In this document: positions 16,498 to 24,944 of the stretch, piece after piece
Numbering within the stretch: the first letter of the stretch is position 1
How the letters are laid out: every line of letters begins with the position of its first letter
From: Herpetosiphon aurantiacus DSM 785
GTDB lineage: Bacteria > Chloroflexota > Chloroflexia > Chloroflexales > Herpetosiphonaceae
Assembly: GCA_000018565.1 (NCBI GenBank)
Contig: CP000875.1
Location: forward strand, 3,611,199-3,675,198
Reading direction: 5' to 3'
Length of the DNA: 64,000 nt
Position numbers and translations under genes: made by a program
Notes under the pieces: model-generated
Told to the model about the DNA's origin: nothing
Databases searched by the model: none
Seen by the model: only the letters and a program-made list of their open reading frames with translations

Positions 16498-18951
16498 ATG
16501 ACCATTGTCCTTGATCAGCGCTCCGATCAATCACTTGCCGTCTACATCGACGGCGATTTGCAGTTTGATAGCCGTGATGAAGGGGTGTACCACGAGCTTT
16601 TGGCCTTGCCAGCGCTCGCGCTTGCCCAAGCACGCCGCCCCAAACGCCAACTCCGAGCGTTGATTTGCGGCGGTGGCGATGGCTTCGTTGCCCGTGAATT
16701 GCTCAAATCCTCAGCCATCAAGCAGATCGATTTGGTCGATTATGACCCAACCATCCTCGATTTGGCCCAAAACGAATGGCCTGAACTCAATCAGCATGCC
16801 TTAACCAACCCACGCCTAAAATTGCATATCTGCGATGCTGTGCAATTTGTCGATCTGGCGGCGCAGGCAGCCGATGAATACGATTTGATTATTTGTGATT
16901 TTACAGTGCCACGTGATCAAGCTGGCGCTCGTTTACACAGCATCGACTGGTATCAGCAATTGGCCTATATTTTGCATCCCCAAGGCTTGATTGCGGTCAA
17001 TGCTGCTTCGCCATCGCAAACGCCAGTCGCTTATTGGATGATGTATAACAGCATTCGCACTGCCGATTTGAACCCAAAGCCTTATCGTTTTGCCTTGCCT
17101 TCGTTTACCGAAGCAGGCTACGGCGATGATTGGGGCTTTTTCATTGGTAGTCGTCGCGCGTTACGCCCACGTGAGTTTGATCATTTGGCCTTGGCTGAGC
17201 CACGCGAATTTTTGCACGATATCGAGCAACTGAAACGCGCCTTTGCCTTTCCCGCCGCGCTTGCCGAAAAACGCACCACCGCCCAACCAACCAAACTAGC
17301 GAGCGATGCGCTGTTGCACAGTTTATTCGCGCCAACCTGGGATGAAGCCAGCGGCACCGATTGGACATCACTCGATTTTGTGCATGATCCAGCGCCGTTG
17401 CCCAAACCGCATACTAGCCCAACCCTAGTGCCAAGTGCTGTCCAGCAGGCATTGCAAGCCGATCAAGGGCTTGATGAAAGCCAAGTTTTCGAGCAAGTGG
17501 TGCAAGTGATGCCCGCTTTACGAGCCGAACAAACCCGCAGCATGGTACGTGAATTTATCGCCAACCCCTTGCGATTTCTCAATTCGCTGGATTTGCGCAG
17601 CTTGGTTGAGGCCTTGTTGCGGCGTAGTCGCGAATTACCACGCAAACTTGTGACCGAATTACGCTTGCTGCGTCGCCATCTGCAACGCACGTGGGAGAAT
17701 CCCCAATTGTTGCTCAGCCGTGGCCTACGAATCGTCTCGGTAATTGCCTTGGTGATTATTTTGGCCAACTTGCTACACCCCGACACAACCTATGCCAAAG
17801 GCGATACCTCACCAGGCTCTGGCGCAACGTCAAGTCAATCGATGGTGCGTACCAATTCGCCCTATGATGTGGTGCAAGCGCCGCCTTCCACGGTGGCTGG
17901 GCGCGGTTTCGCAAGCTCGACCTACGGGCGCGGACCGGTCGATGAATATGGAACCTATATTCCAACCACTCGGCGCTATCGCTACTATGGCTCATATTAT
18001 GGCGGTAGCTCCTATCGCAACTATAACCGTAACCAACGCCCAAGCGAAGATCCTAACGAGGGCGGTGCACTCTATCGGCTGACTCCCGAAACTGATATTT
18101 TGGCCAATGGCGAAATCGTCATTATCTTGACCGATCAAGCCTATTTGTTGCTTGCTGACCAAGTAATGACCGTGGTTGATGCCGAAGATGGCTTGCCGAT
18201 TGTCTTTTTGCAGCGCGACGAAGCCTTGATTTGGCGTACTCATCGTGAGCTTGACCGCCAACGACGCGGGCTTGATGGCAGTGTCAAAGCGAAACAAGAT
18301 TGGATCGATTGGGTCAGTTGGGCCGGCTTTGTGCCTTGGCGCAACGATGATCAAGCCGAATTGAACAACATTGTGCAAACGCGGGGCACACTCGATCAAG
18401 CAATCAAAAGCTTAGGTTCGATTCCGGCCAATCAGCCCGCCATTCGGGTTGCGCCAACTGCTGGGGGATTTCAATTATTCTCCAGTGTCTGGATGAATGC
18501 TGAAGGCAGTTTGGCGATTCTCGAACAGCCAGATGGTAGCAAGGCCTATCTCAATAAAACTGGCTGGTTCCGTGATGCGGCACTAACCCAACCGCTTAGC
18601 GAGCCATACCCTGATGAGTTTCGCACGAAAGTTCTAGTGCCATTCTTGACCAAGCAGACCACGGAGTATGAGGCAATCAAAAAGCGCATCGAGGCTGATT
18701 TGACCAGTGCTAAGAGCGACTTAAGTTTGTTGAATTCAGACAAAACCGAGTACACGTCAATTCAAACGAGCTATGGCCCAAGCGATATTGTTGATTATGG
18801 CACGACCGAAATCCGCGTAGATGAAGCCTTGCGCCGTACCAACGACGATATTGCCCGAACCCAACAGCTCATCCAAATCTTGAATGATCAACTAAGTTCG
18901 TTGCCCAAGCAAAACGACGCGGCCAAGAAGTTTTTACAGAGCTTGAAATAA
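16498..18951 (+). CDS. Spermidine-synthase-like domain fused to a membrane-anchored unknown domain
   Basis: 817 residues. Residues about 20-235 follow the polyamine aminopropyltransferase fold: DEGVYHELL, the nucleotide loop LICGGGDGFVARELLK, acidic strand end VDYDP, CDAVQFV and YDLIICDFTVP. The usual DxxDP acidic pair reads DFTVP, so the second Asp is Val and the reaction may differ. Residues about 240-405 are a helical linker, then one membrane segment (about 410-427, IVSVIALVIILANLL), a Gly/Tyr/Arg-rich stretch (about 470-520) and an unrecognised domain (about 520-690) ending in a coiled coil (about 700-810). GGAG lies 8 nt before ATG. Its stop overlaps the next start (TAATG). First gene of a seven-gene cluster ending near speD and a kinase-like gene. 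Confidence 0.85.
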   Translation: MTIVLDQRSDQSLAVYIDGDLQFDSRDEGVYHELLALPALALAQARRPKRQLRALICGGGDGFVARELLKSSAIKQIDLVDYDPTILDLAQNEWPELNQHALTNPRLKLHICDAVQFVDLAAQAADEYDLIICDFTVPRDQAGARLHSIDWYQQLAYILHPQGLIAVNAASPSQTPVAYWMMYNSIRTADLNPKPYRFALPSFTEAGYGDDWGFFIGSRRALRPREFDHLALAEPREFLHDIEQLKRAFAFPAALAEKRTTAQPTKLASDALLHSLFAPTWDEASGTDWTSLDFVHDPAPLPKPHTSPTLVPSAVQQALQADQGLDESQVFEQVVQVMPALRAEQTRSMVREFIANPLRFLNSLDLRSLVEALLRRSRELPRKLVTELRLLRRHLQRTWENPQLLLSRGLRIVSVIALVIILANLLHPDTTYAKGDTSPGSGATSSQSMVRTNSPYDVVQAPPSTVAGRGFASSTYGRGPVDEYGTYIPTTRRYRYYGSYYGGSSYRNYNRNQRPSEDPNEGGALYRLTPETDILANGEIVIILTDQAYLLLADQVMTVVDAEDGLPIVFLQRDEALIWRTHRELDRQRRGLDGSVKAKQDWIDWVSWAGFVPWRNDDQAELNNIVQTRGTLDQAIKSLGSIPANQPAIRVAPTAGGFQLFSSVWMNAEGSLAILEQPDGSKAYLNKTGWFRDAALTQPLSEPYPDEFRTKVLVPFLTKQTTEYEAIKKRIEADLTSAKSDLSLLNSDKTEYTSIQTSYGPSDIVDYGTTEIRVDEALRRTNDDIARTQQLIQILNDQLSSLPKQNDAAKKFLQSLK

Positions 18952-19979
18952 TGTACGTCGCGATTCTGCCACAACTGAGCGTCAGCAGTGAACTTGGCCA
19001 GAAGTGGGAAGCTTTAGTTCAAGCCAATCCCGCTGGTGGCGTGATGCAAAGCTTAGCTTGGGGTCAATTCAAACAACAACGCGGTTTGAATGTTGTGCAT
19101 TTTGGCCTATTTGCTGCTACTGATCAACTAATTGGTGGCATGCTCTGCACAATTCCAGCGCAGAGTGGGGTTGGCAGCAATTTGATCGCCGCCGATGGGC
19201 CAATTTTGCCCTGGCACGATCAAGCGCTTGCCCGCCAAGGGCTGCGTTTATTGCGCGAGGCGGCTGAGCACCATGCCAGCGCTTATGGCGCGGTTGGTTT
19301 GCGGATCGAGCCACGGCTTGAACGTCCAGCATCCAATTTGCTACGCGATTGGCGACGTGCACCCGTCGATATGCTGGCCCGTGAAACCCTTTATTTGGAT
19401 TTGCGGCCTTCCGCCGAGCAATTGTTGGCAGCCATGAAACCCAAAGGCCGCTATAACATTCGCTTAGCGGCGCGACGTGGTGTCACAGTGCGCATCTCGC
19501 ATGATCTGGCTGATATTCCCTTGTTTTATCGCTTGATGGATGAAGCAGGCGAGCGCGACGATTTCTATGTTGAGCCAATCGACCATTTTAATGATCTGTT
19601 GGCGACCTTGGCTCCGCTTGGTTATGCCCATTTGTTGTTTGCCGAGTATGCTGGCCAAACCTTAGGTACGTTATTGTTAATTACCTATGGTCAGCGGGCG
19701 GTGTATCAATATGGTGGCATTAGCAACCAATTGCGCGAGCAGATGGCGGGCTACGCCTTGCAATGGGCCGCCATTCAACAAGCCCAACGCTTGGGTTGCA
19801 CCAGTTACGATTTTTATGGATTTGAACCAACAGGCGATCCGCATCACCCATTTGCAGGCTTTTCGCGCTTCAAGCGAGCCTTTGGTGGGCAAGCAATTGC
19901 CTTGATTGGCGCATATGATTATTATTTCACCGAACAACTAGCCGATGTGATTATTCGCGCAGTGCGCGAATTGGCCTAG
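18951..19979 (+). CDS. FemAB/FemX-like aminoacyltransferase (GNAT fold)
   Basis: 342 residues with two GNAT-like halves. Recognisable marks: VMQSLAWGQFKQQRG (the N-terminal Q-S-xx-W-G-x-F-K motif), GLRIEPRLE, ETLYLDLRPSAEQLLAAMKPKGRYNIRLA (the R-xN-I motif of FemX) and TSYDFYGFEPTGDPHHPFAGFSRFKRAFGG near the C-terminus. The family moves amino acids from aminoacyl-tRNA to peptidoglycan precursors or related acceptors; the substrate here is unknown. ATG overlaps the stop of the preceding gene by 1 nt, implying translational coupling. Presence beside polyamine genes suggests the acceptor or donor could be polyamine-related; that is inference. Confidence 0.85.
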   Translation: MYVAILPQLSVSSELGQKWEALVQANPAGGVMQSLAWGQFKQQRGLNVVHFGLFAATDQLIGGMLCTIPAQSGVGSNLIAADGPILPWHDQALARQGLRLLREAAEHHASAYGAVGLRIEPRLERPASNLLRDWRRAPVDMLARETLYLDLRPSAEQLLAAMKPKGRYNIRLAARRGVTVRISHDLADIPLFYRLMDEAGERDDFYVEPIDHFNDLLATLAPLGYAHLLFAEYAGQTLGTLLLITYGQRAVYQYGGISNQLREQMAGYALQWAAIQQAQRLGCTSYDFYGFEPTGDPHHPFAGFSRFKRAFGGQAIALIGAYDYYFTEQLADVIIRAVRELA

Positions 19980-20025
19980 CTCGTTGTTATGAGGAAACGC
20001 CTTTTAGTGCTTCCGAGGAGGCTCA

Positions 20026-20400
20026 ATGAGTCAACCGCCACGTTTTGGCCGGATACCGCCAAACACAGCTCAATTGGTAGCGGGCCTTGCCCAAACCGTT
20101 GCAGGCCAAGTTGTAACAGCCTTGCCTAACCATGCAGGCCATGCAACTCGCGCCGCAGCTACCGAAATTATTCTGGGGATTGTGTTGCGCGACTGGCGCG
20201 AAAATGAAAACACTTCAGGTTTATTGCCTGATGATGTGGCCGACTTACGTTCATTTGTGCAGCTTGCCGCCACGTTAGCCGGCAACGATCTTGAAAATCA
20301 GGGTGCGCCGGTTTTTCGGGCGGTGCTCACTGGCTTGATGGAAGATTGGCTGGCAAATTGGAATGCTCCAGGCGACCCTGGCGCACCTGGCCCATACTAA
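20026..20400 (+). CDS. Small soluble protein sharing a new domain with the membrane protein at 20675
   Basis: 124 residues, preceded by GAGGAGG. No signal or membrane segment. It aligns by eye with the C-terminal 120 residues of the protein at 20675: FGRIPPNT versus YGRIPPST, then VLRDWRENEN..GLLPDDVADLRSFVQLA versus VIRDWWSNGNNEGLTPADVNDLGAFVQLA, and VFRAVLTGLMEDWLANWNAPG versus VFRASLIALMDDWFNSWNAEG. The conserved RDW, DDV/ADV-DL, FVQLA, VFRA and DW-WNA positions define a small helical domain I cannot match to a known family. Confidence 0.8.
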   Translation: MSQPPRFGRIPPNTAQLVAGLAQTVAGQVVTALPNHAGHATRAAATEIILGIVLRDWRENENTSGLLPDDVADLRSFVQLAATLAGNDLENQGAPVFRAVLTGLMEDWLANWNAPGDPGAPGPY

Positions 20401-20448
20401 GCCCCCACTGGTGGATAAATCGCTTTTTTTGAGCTTCAAGGAGCATGC

Positions 20449-20673
20449 ATGTCTGGTGATGAAATTATGACGTTGGTGGGTCGGGTCGCTGCTTCGGTTG
20501 GTTGGACGCTCGTCAGTGTCTTGATTTTCTACGGCGGCGCTCGGCTGTACGATTTGCTTGATCCAATTGATTATCGTGAAGAAATTAAACGTGGCAATGT
20601 GGCCGCAGCGATTCAATTAGCAGCAGTGACAATTGCCTTAGCCGCAATTGTTATCATGGCAGTGGCAACCTAA
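20449..20673 (+). CDS. DUF350 family small membrane protein
   Basis: 74 residues with two membrane helices (about 12-28 and 52-72). The first helix leads into FYGGARLYDLLDPIDYREEIKRGNVAAAIQLAAVTIALAAIVI; the dense DPIDYREEI-x-GN-AAAI-L pattern is the DUF350 (YjfL-type) signature. DUF350 proteins have no firmly established function but are known in envelope-stress and polyamine-linked neighbourhoods (yjfL lies in the E. coli yjf operon near the glutathionylspermidine-synthase-like yjfC). AAGGAGC precedes ATG. The next ATG starts 1 nt after its stop. Confidence 0.85.
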   Translation: MSGDEIMTLVGRVAASVGWTLVSVLIFYGGARLYDLLDPIDYREEIKRGNVAAAIQLAAVTIALAAIVIMAVAT

Positions 20674-20674
20674 C

Positions 20675-21517
20675 ATGGATACACAAACCCAACCATTTTG
20701 GCAACGCTTCGGCATCCATACGCTTAGTCTTGGCTTGGGTGGGGCTATTGCTAGCCTTGTATCGTTGTTGCTAGGAAACATCATTTTTGGCCGTTCAAGT
20801 CGGGTATTAACTGGTGGTATGCCCGTATTTTTGGTCATAATGATGGTCATTGTAGGTTGTGTATCCTACTTTATCATCAAACGTTGGTTTCGTGGTTGTT
20901 CTAGCTTTTTGGTGATTGGCGGCTGGTTTCTTGCCCACTTCGTTGTGAATGTGATTGCTGTCGTCTTCTTTGATTCAGATATGTCGATTGTTTCCTACGT
21001 AATCACTTGGCTGATTATGGGAGCACTTGGCGCACTGATGTTCAGCAATTCCACCTTTGCTCGGAGCATTGGGATGGTTGGGGCAGGCACCGCAATCGGC
21101 GCAGGAGTGTATGCGGCTTCACGCAACAACGAGGTGCTCAAGGCCTCAGGGTACGGGCGGATTCCGCCATCGACCGTGATTTTGCTAACCCAGCATGTTC
21201 GCTTTGCCAACGATGCGGTCAATCAACTACCAGCTAATGCCCCTGCTAATATCCGTAAGATCGCAGTCAATGTTGTGCTCGAACACGTGATTCGCGATTG
21301 GTGGTCGAACGGCAATAACGAAGGCCTGACTCCCGCCGATGTCAACGATTTGGGCGCGTTTGTCCAACTGGCTTGGTTTGCGGCGCGTGGTCAAAGTCAC
21401 TTGTTGCAAGCTGAAGCCGTGTTTCGGGCAAGCTTGATCGCATTAATGGACGATTGGTTTAATTCGTGGAATGCCGAAGGAGTTGAAGGCGCACCACGCT
21501 GGCAATCCAAATCATGA
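20675..21517 (+). CDS. Polytopic membrane protein with C-terminal domain shared with 20026
   Basis: 280 residues from ATG 20675 (an upstream in-frame TTG would overlap the DUF350 gene). Residues about 12-150 contain four to five hydrophobic helices (LSLGLGGAIASLVSLLLG, VFLVIMMVIVGCVSYFII, FLVIGGWFLAHFVVNVIAVV, VITWLIMGALGALM, MVGAGTAIGAGVYAAS). Residues about 160-280 are the RDW/FVQLA/VFRA domain described for the small protein at 20026. So one copy of this domain is soluble and one is membrane-tethered in the same operon. Its stop overlaps the speD start by 4 nt (ATGA). Confidence 0.8.
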   Translation: MDTQTQPFWQRFGIHTLSLGLGGAIASLVSLLLGNIIFGRSSRVLTGGMPVFLVIMMVIVGCVSYFIIKRWFRGCSSFLVIGGWFLAHFVVNVIAVVFFDSDMSIVSYVITWLIMGALGALMFSNSTFARSIGMVGAGTAIGAGVYAASRNNEVLKASGYGRIPPSTVILLTQHVRFANDAVNQLPANAPANIRKIAVNVVLEHVIRDWWSNGNNEGLTPADVNDLGAFVQLAWFAARGQSHLLQAEAVFRASLIALMDDWFNSWNAEGVEGAPRWQSKS

Positions 21518-21921
21518 GCAATTTCATCCAATCGCCAATCTATCCCGCTGCTGGGCGACACCTACTTGCAAATTTAGGTGGCTGCTCAGCAGCAATCCTC
21601 AATGATCGCGATTTGCTGCAAACAATTGTGATGCAAGCAGCCAATGCGACCAATGCCACCGTGCTCGAAATTGTTGCCCATCAATTTACGCCTCACGGTG
21701 TTACCATCGTGGCCGTGTTAGGCGAAAGTCATGCCTCGCTACATACCTATCCTGAGCATGGAGCGGCCTTCTGGGATTGTTTTACCTGTGGCGAGCAATG
21801 CCAACCGGAAGCTTCGTTGGGTGTGCTCGTTCCTGCGCTGCATGCGACAAATGTCCATTCTCAGCTTATAGACCGTACTATCAGCGAAGTCACCCAAACA
21901 GCCCCCTCGACAGTGGCTTAA
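21514..21921 (+). CDS. speD: S-adenosylmethionine decarboxylase proenzyme
   Basis: Makes decarboxylated AdoMet, the aminopropyl donor for spermidine synthesis. 135 residues, the short prokaryotic class. The self-cleavage site is LGESHASLHTYPEHG, with cleavage between Glu71 and Ser72 (pyruvoyl group from Ser72), then FWDCFTCG with the catalytic Cys92. All key residues are intact, so the enzyme should be active and could supply the synthase-like fusion at 16498. The start overlaps the preceding stop by 4 nt, tying it to the cluster. Confidence 0.93.
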   Translation: MSNFIQSPIYPAAGRHLLANLGGCSAAILNDRDLLQTIVMQAANATNATVLEIVAHQFTPHGVTIVAVLGESHASLHTYPEHGAAFWDCFTCGEQCQPEASLGVLVPALHATNVHSQLIDRTISEVTQTAPSTVA

Positions 21922-21984
21922 CGCTATGTCAAGATCGTACTAGCCTTTAGTTTCCAGCGATCTTAATTTTAGCGAGGAGCCGCC

Positions 21985-23253
21985 ATGCGTACTCAATACC
22001 CTACAAACGAAGCCCAACGTCTTGCTGCCCTGCAAAGTTATGGCTTGCTGGCCCGCCCCTATATTCACGAATTCGATGAATTAGCCCGCTTAGCGGCGCT
22101 TTTTTGTGCGACACCGATTGCGATTATTTCGTTGATCGATCATAAATATCAATATATCAAAGCGGCTTTTGGCAGCCAACTCAAAACAATTCCGCGTAAA
22201 TATTCGTGTTGTGCGCAAACGGTAGTTGAGCGTGAGCTGGTTGTTTATGATCAAGCCAGCCTTGAGCGTAGTTTTGGGCATCATCCCTTAGTGCAGCAGG
22301 GTTTTCAGTTCTATGCGGGCATGCCGATTATCAATCAACAAGGCTTTGCTCTCGGTTGTATCGCGGTGATCGATCACCAACCTCGCCAACTTAGCTCACA
22401 GCAACGTGAAAGTTTACAATTGATCGCTCAGCAATTAAGCCATCAATTTGAGCTGTTTCGTCAAGTTCAGCAATTAACGGCCTTGCCTCATGATGTTTTC
22501 CATTCGAGCATCGCCAGTGATCCCCAAGTGCCGAGCAAAACGCCCTTAATTGCTAAAATGAGCCAGCAATTGCATAAACCGCTGCATACGATTATGACCG
22601 ATAGTCAGCTTTTGGCTGATCAGTTGATCGAAGCGGGAGTAGCCGAGTTGGAGCCAACTGCCCATCACATTCAAGAAACCAGCGCCCAGCTTTTGGCATT
22701 AATCGACGATATGATCGATTTGGCCAAGATTGAACATGGCCAACTTGATGTGCATTATGAAGAGGTTTGTCTGGGGCCGTTGATCGATCAATTAAATGTG
22801 ATTGTTGCGCCATTGATGGTGCGCAATCATAATACGTTTCATGTGCAAATTGGCACACGCCAACGCATTTTTTGGAGTGATAATCGCTTGGTACGTCAAA
22901 TTTTGGTAAATGTGGTTGGTAATGCTGCCAAATTTACCCACGCTGGCTCAGTGCGCATCGAAGTCAGCGAAGAACAGCGCAACGGTCAGCATTATTTGGC
23001 CTTTCATGTGATCGATACAGGCATTGGCATGACTCCTGAGCAACAAGTCCAATTGTTTCAAGAGCAACCGCGTTTGGGAAAAAGCCTGGGCAGCCAACCA
23101 AGCACTGGTTTGGGTTTGGCGATTAGCAAACGCTTGGCTTTATTGCTTGGCGGCGATATTACCTTGAGCAGCAATCCTGGGATCGGCAGTCATTTCACGC
23201 TTTACCTACCCTTGAAAGCAACCCCGCAAATTACACAGCCGCAGGCCGCTTAA
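21985..23253 (+). CDS. GAF-domain histidine-kinase-like protein without the phospho-acceptor His
   Basis: 422 residues, no membrane segment. Residues 1-150 are a GAF domain of the type starting RLAALQSYGLL...FDELARLAALFC and ending in a VIDHQPR stretch. The dimerisation helix reads KMSQQLHKPLHTIM (191-204), where kinases have MSHELRTPLN: the phospho-acceptor His is Gln194. The ATPase domain (about 270-415) keeps N-box VVGNAAKFT, G1 DTGIGM and G2 GLGLAISKRLALLLGG. ATP binding looks possible but autophosphorylation at the normal site does not. RBS CGAGGAG. No response regulator is adjacent. It starts 63 bp after speD and may belong to the same transcript. Confidence 0.88.
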   Translation: MRTQYPTNEAQRLAALQSYGLLARPYIHEFDELARLAALFCATPIAIISLIDHKYQYIKAAFGSQLKTIPRKYSCCAQTVVERELVVYDQASLERSFGHHPLVQQGFQFYAGMPIINQQGFALGCIAVIDHQPRQLSSQQRESLQLIAQQLSHQFELFRQVQQLTALPHDVFHSSIASDPQVPSKTPLIAKMSQQLHKPLHTIMTDSQLLADQLIEAGVAELEPTAHHIQETSAQLLALIDDMIDLAKIEHGQLDVHYEEVCLGPLIDQLNVIVAPLMVRNHNTFHVQIGTRQRIFWSDNRLVRQILVNVVGNAAKFTHAGSVRIEVSEEQRNGQHYLAFHVIDTGIGMTPEQQVQLFQEQPRLGKSLGSQPSTGLGLAISKRLALLLGGDITLSSNPGIGSHFTLYLPLKATPQITQPQAA

Positions 23254-23296
23254 TGCTAAACTTGATTGGCAATAAATTTTAGTATTCTTGAGGATT

Positions 23297-23366
23297 CACC
23301 ACCCTTCCGTCCCGCCTCAAGGCGGGAAACGCCGGGGGCTTTAATCCCCCGGCACCCCCTCAAGGG
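23297..23366. repeat. Double-hairpin repeat (family 2), copy 1
   Basis: CACCACCCTTCCGT is followed by hairpin CCCGCCTCAAGGCGGG and then CCGGGGG-CTTTAAT-CCCCCGG, ending in CACCCCCTCAAGG. A second copy with compensatory changes in the second stem is at 42828-42897. With the family 1 fragment below, this occupies most of the 424-bp gap before 23678. Confidence 0.85.
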
Positions 23367-23465
23367 CAATCAGTGGCAGTCATTCCTCCACCGATGAACC
23401 AGCGTATCCATGGTTCGCAGCAAAAACCGACCCTTGAACGCTACCACCCCGCGCCCGCAGAGCCA

Positions 23466-23533
23466 GGCGAGGAGGAACCGCCAAACCAAACTCCCCTCGC
23501 CCGCCGCCGTGGGAGAGGGGTTGGGGGTGAGGG
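23466..23533. repeat. GC-rich palindromic repeat (family 1), short copy
   Basis: Contains AACCGCCAAACCAAAC, CCCCTCGCCCGCCGCC and GTGGGAGAGGGGTTGGGGG, the same modules as the copies at 52161-52370. Confidence 0.75.
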
Positions 23534-23677
23534 CATGTAGCGATTAATTGTGCTATACTCGCAAGCGCTGCATCGATTTAGTCCCTCCGTTGCAGAAAAA
23601 ATCTAACTATACCAATTCAAAGAACAGTGTTGTTCATGGGTGCTGGTTGCGGCATCCCTAGAAAAGGAGCGATTTCG

Positions 23678-24769
23678 ATGCGAGATAGTCTGCCTTCATT
23701 TGATGTTGCCAAAAGTGCGACGATGCAGGTGGTTCAGGCCGAGCCATTTAATGCTGGCACACCCTTAGATGAGCTGGCCAGCAGCTACATTCAACCCACC
23801 AGCCAATTTTTTGTGCGTACCCATGGCACGATTCCTAGCCTCGACCCTGAAACCACCACAATTCAACTGCAGGGCTTATTGGCTCAACCATTGAGCATCA
23901 GCATTGCCGACATTAAGCAACAATTGCCCTATGTTGAGCAGGTTTCGACCTTGCAATGTGCTGGCAACCGCCGCCAAGAGATGCACGCCTACCAGCCAAT
24001 TTATGGCGAATTGCCCTGGGGGGCCAATGGCTTGAGCACAGCAAATTGGGGTGGTGCACCCTTGCGATCACTGCTAGAGCGCTGCGAGATTGATTCGACT
24101 GCCCTGCATTTGGTGTTTGAAAGCTACGATCAGGTTGAGCGCCACGGCCAAACCTTTGGCTATGGCGGCTCGATTCCACTCAACGAGCCGATGATCGAGC
24201 ATGCCTTGTTGGCCTACACGATGAACGGCACAGCCTTGCCAGCGCTGCATGGTGGCCCGTTACGTTTGGTTATTCCTGGAATTGTTGGTGCTCGCAGCGT
24301 CAAATGGTTGCGCTCGATTGAATTCAGTAGCGAGCCATCACACAACTATTTTCAGCGCCGCGCCTATCGTTTGGCCCAAAGCAGCGAGCCTGAAGCTTGG
24401 CAAAACGCGCCAATGTTGCACGAATTGCCAGTTAATGCTGTGCTGTATTTGCCGACAGCTGACCAAACCTTGCTGGCAGGCACGATCACCCTAGCGGGCT
24501 ATGCGATTACTGGGGGCCAAGCGCTGGTTGAACAGGTCGAAATTTCGCTTGATCACGGCCAACATTGGCAACATGCTCGCTTGATCGACCCACCAAGGCT
24601 TGGTTGTTGGAGTCGCTGGCAAATCGAGCTAGAACTGACGGCGGGTGAATATCAATGTTGGGTTCGCGCCACCGATTCGCTTGGTCAACAACAACCAGAG
24701 CAGCCAGCTTGGAATGTCAAAGGCTATCATCACAACGCAATTCAACGAATCCAACTAAGCGTTTGCTAG
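23678..24769 (+). CDS. Sulfite-oxidase-like molybdopterin enzyme
   Basis: 363 residues from ATG 23678 (AAAAGGAG 8 nt upstream; an upstream in-frame GTG at 23627 is less likely). Residues about 30-240 form the molybdopterin-binding fold with the Mo-ligating Cys94 in STLQCAGNRRQEM, followed by LPWGANGLSTANWGGAPL, FGYGGSIPLNEPM and LRLVIPGIVGARSVKWL. Residues about 250-360 are the Mo-cofactor oxidoreductase dimerisation domain (Ig-like; LAGYAITGGQALVEQVEISLDHG). No Tat or Sec signal is evident, so it may be cytoplasmic. No haem domain. Substrate unknown. The window also carries molybdate transport genes (57647-59708). Confidence 0.88.
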   Translation: MRDSLPSFDVAKSATMQVVQAEPFNAGTPLDELASSYIQPTSQFFVRTHGTIPSLDPETTTIQLQGLLAQPLSISIADIKQQLPYVEQVSTLQCAGNRRQEMHAYQPIYGELPWGANGLSTANWGGAPLRSLLERCEIDSTALHLVFESYDQVERHGQTFGYGGSIPLNEPMIEHALLAYTMNGTALPALHGGPLRLVIPGIVGARSVKWLRSIEFSSEPSHNYFQRRAYRLAQSSEPEAWQNAPMLHELPVNAVLYLPTADQTLLAGTITLAGYAITGGQALVEQVEISLDHGQHWQHARLIDPPRLGCWSRWQIELELTAGEYQCWVRATDSLGQQQPEQPAWNVKGYHHNAIQRIQLSVC

Positions 24770-24775
24770 ATCAGC

Positions 24776-24807
24776 GATCATCGCTAACGATTTTGTTAGT
24801 GATGATC
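24776..24807 (+). terminator. Hairpin after the sulfite-oxidase-like gene
   Basis: GATCATCGCTAAC / GTTAGTGATGATC, 13 bp with one G-U and a 6-nt loop, 7 bp after the stop. No long T-run follows, so termination is plausible but not assured. Confidence 0.5.
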
Positions 24808-24944
24808 AGCGAAATTGCTGCTCTAAATGCGGTTAAATCAACGGCGTTCCTATCAGCGCGTGGTACTATAGTTGCAGAAGAAAATATGAGCGTCAGCACG
24901 GCTGGGTGGAAGACGCAACACGTAGGACGACGAGGAAATCTTTC

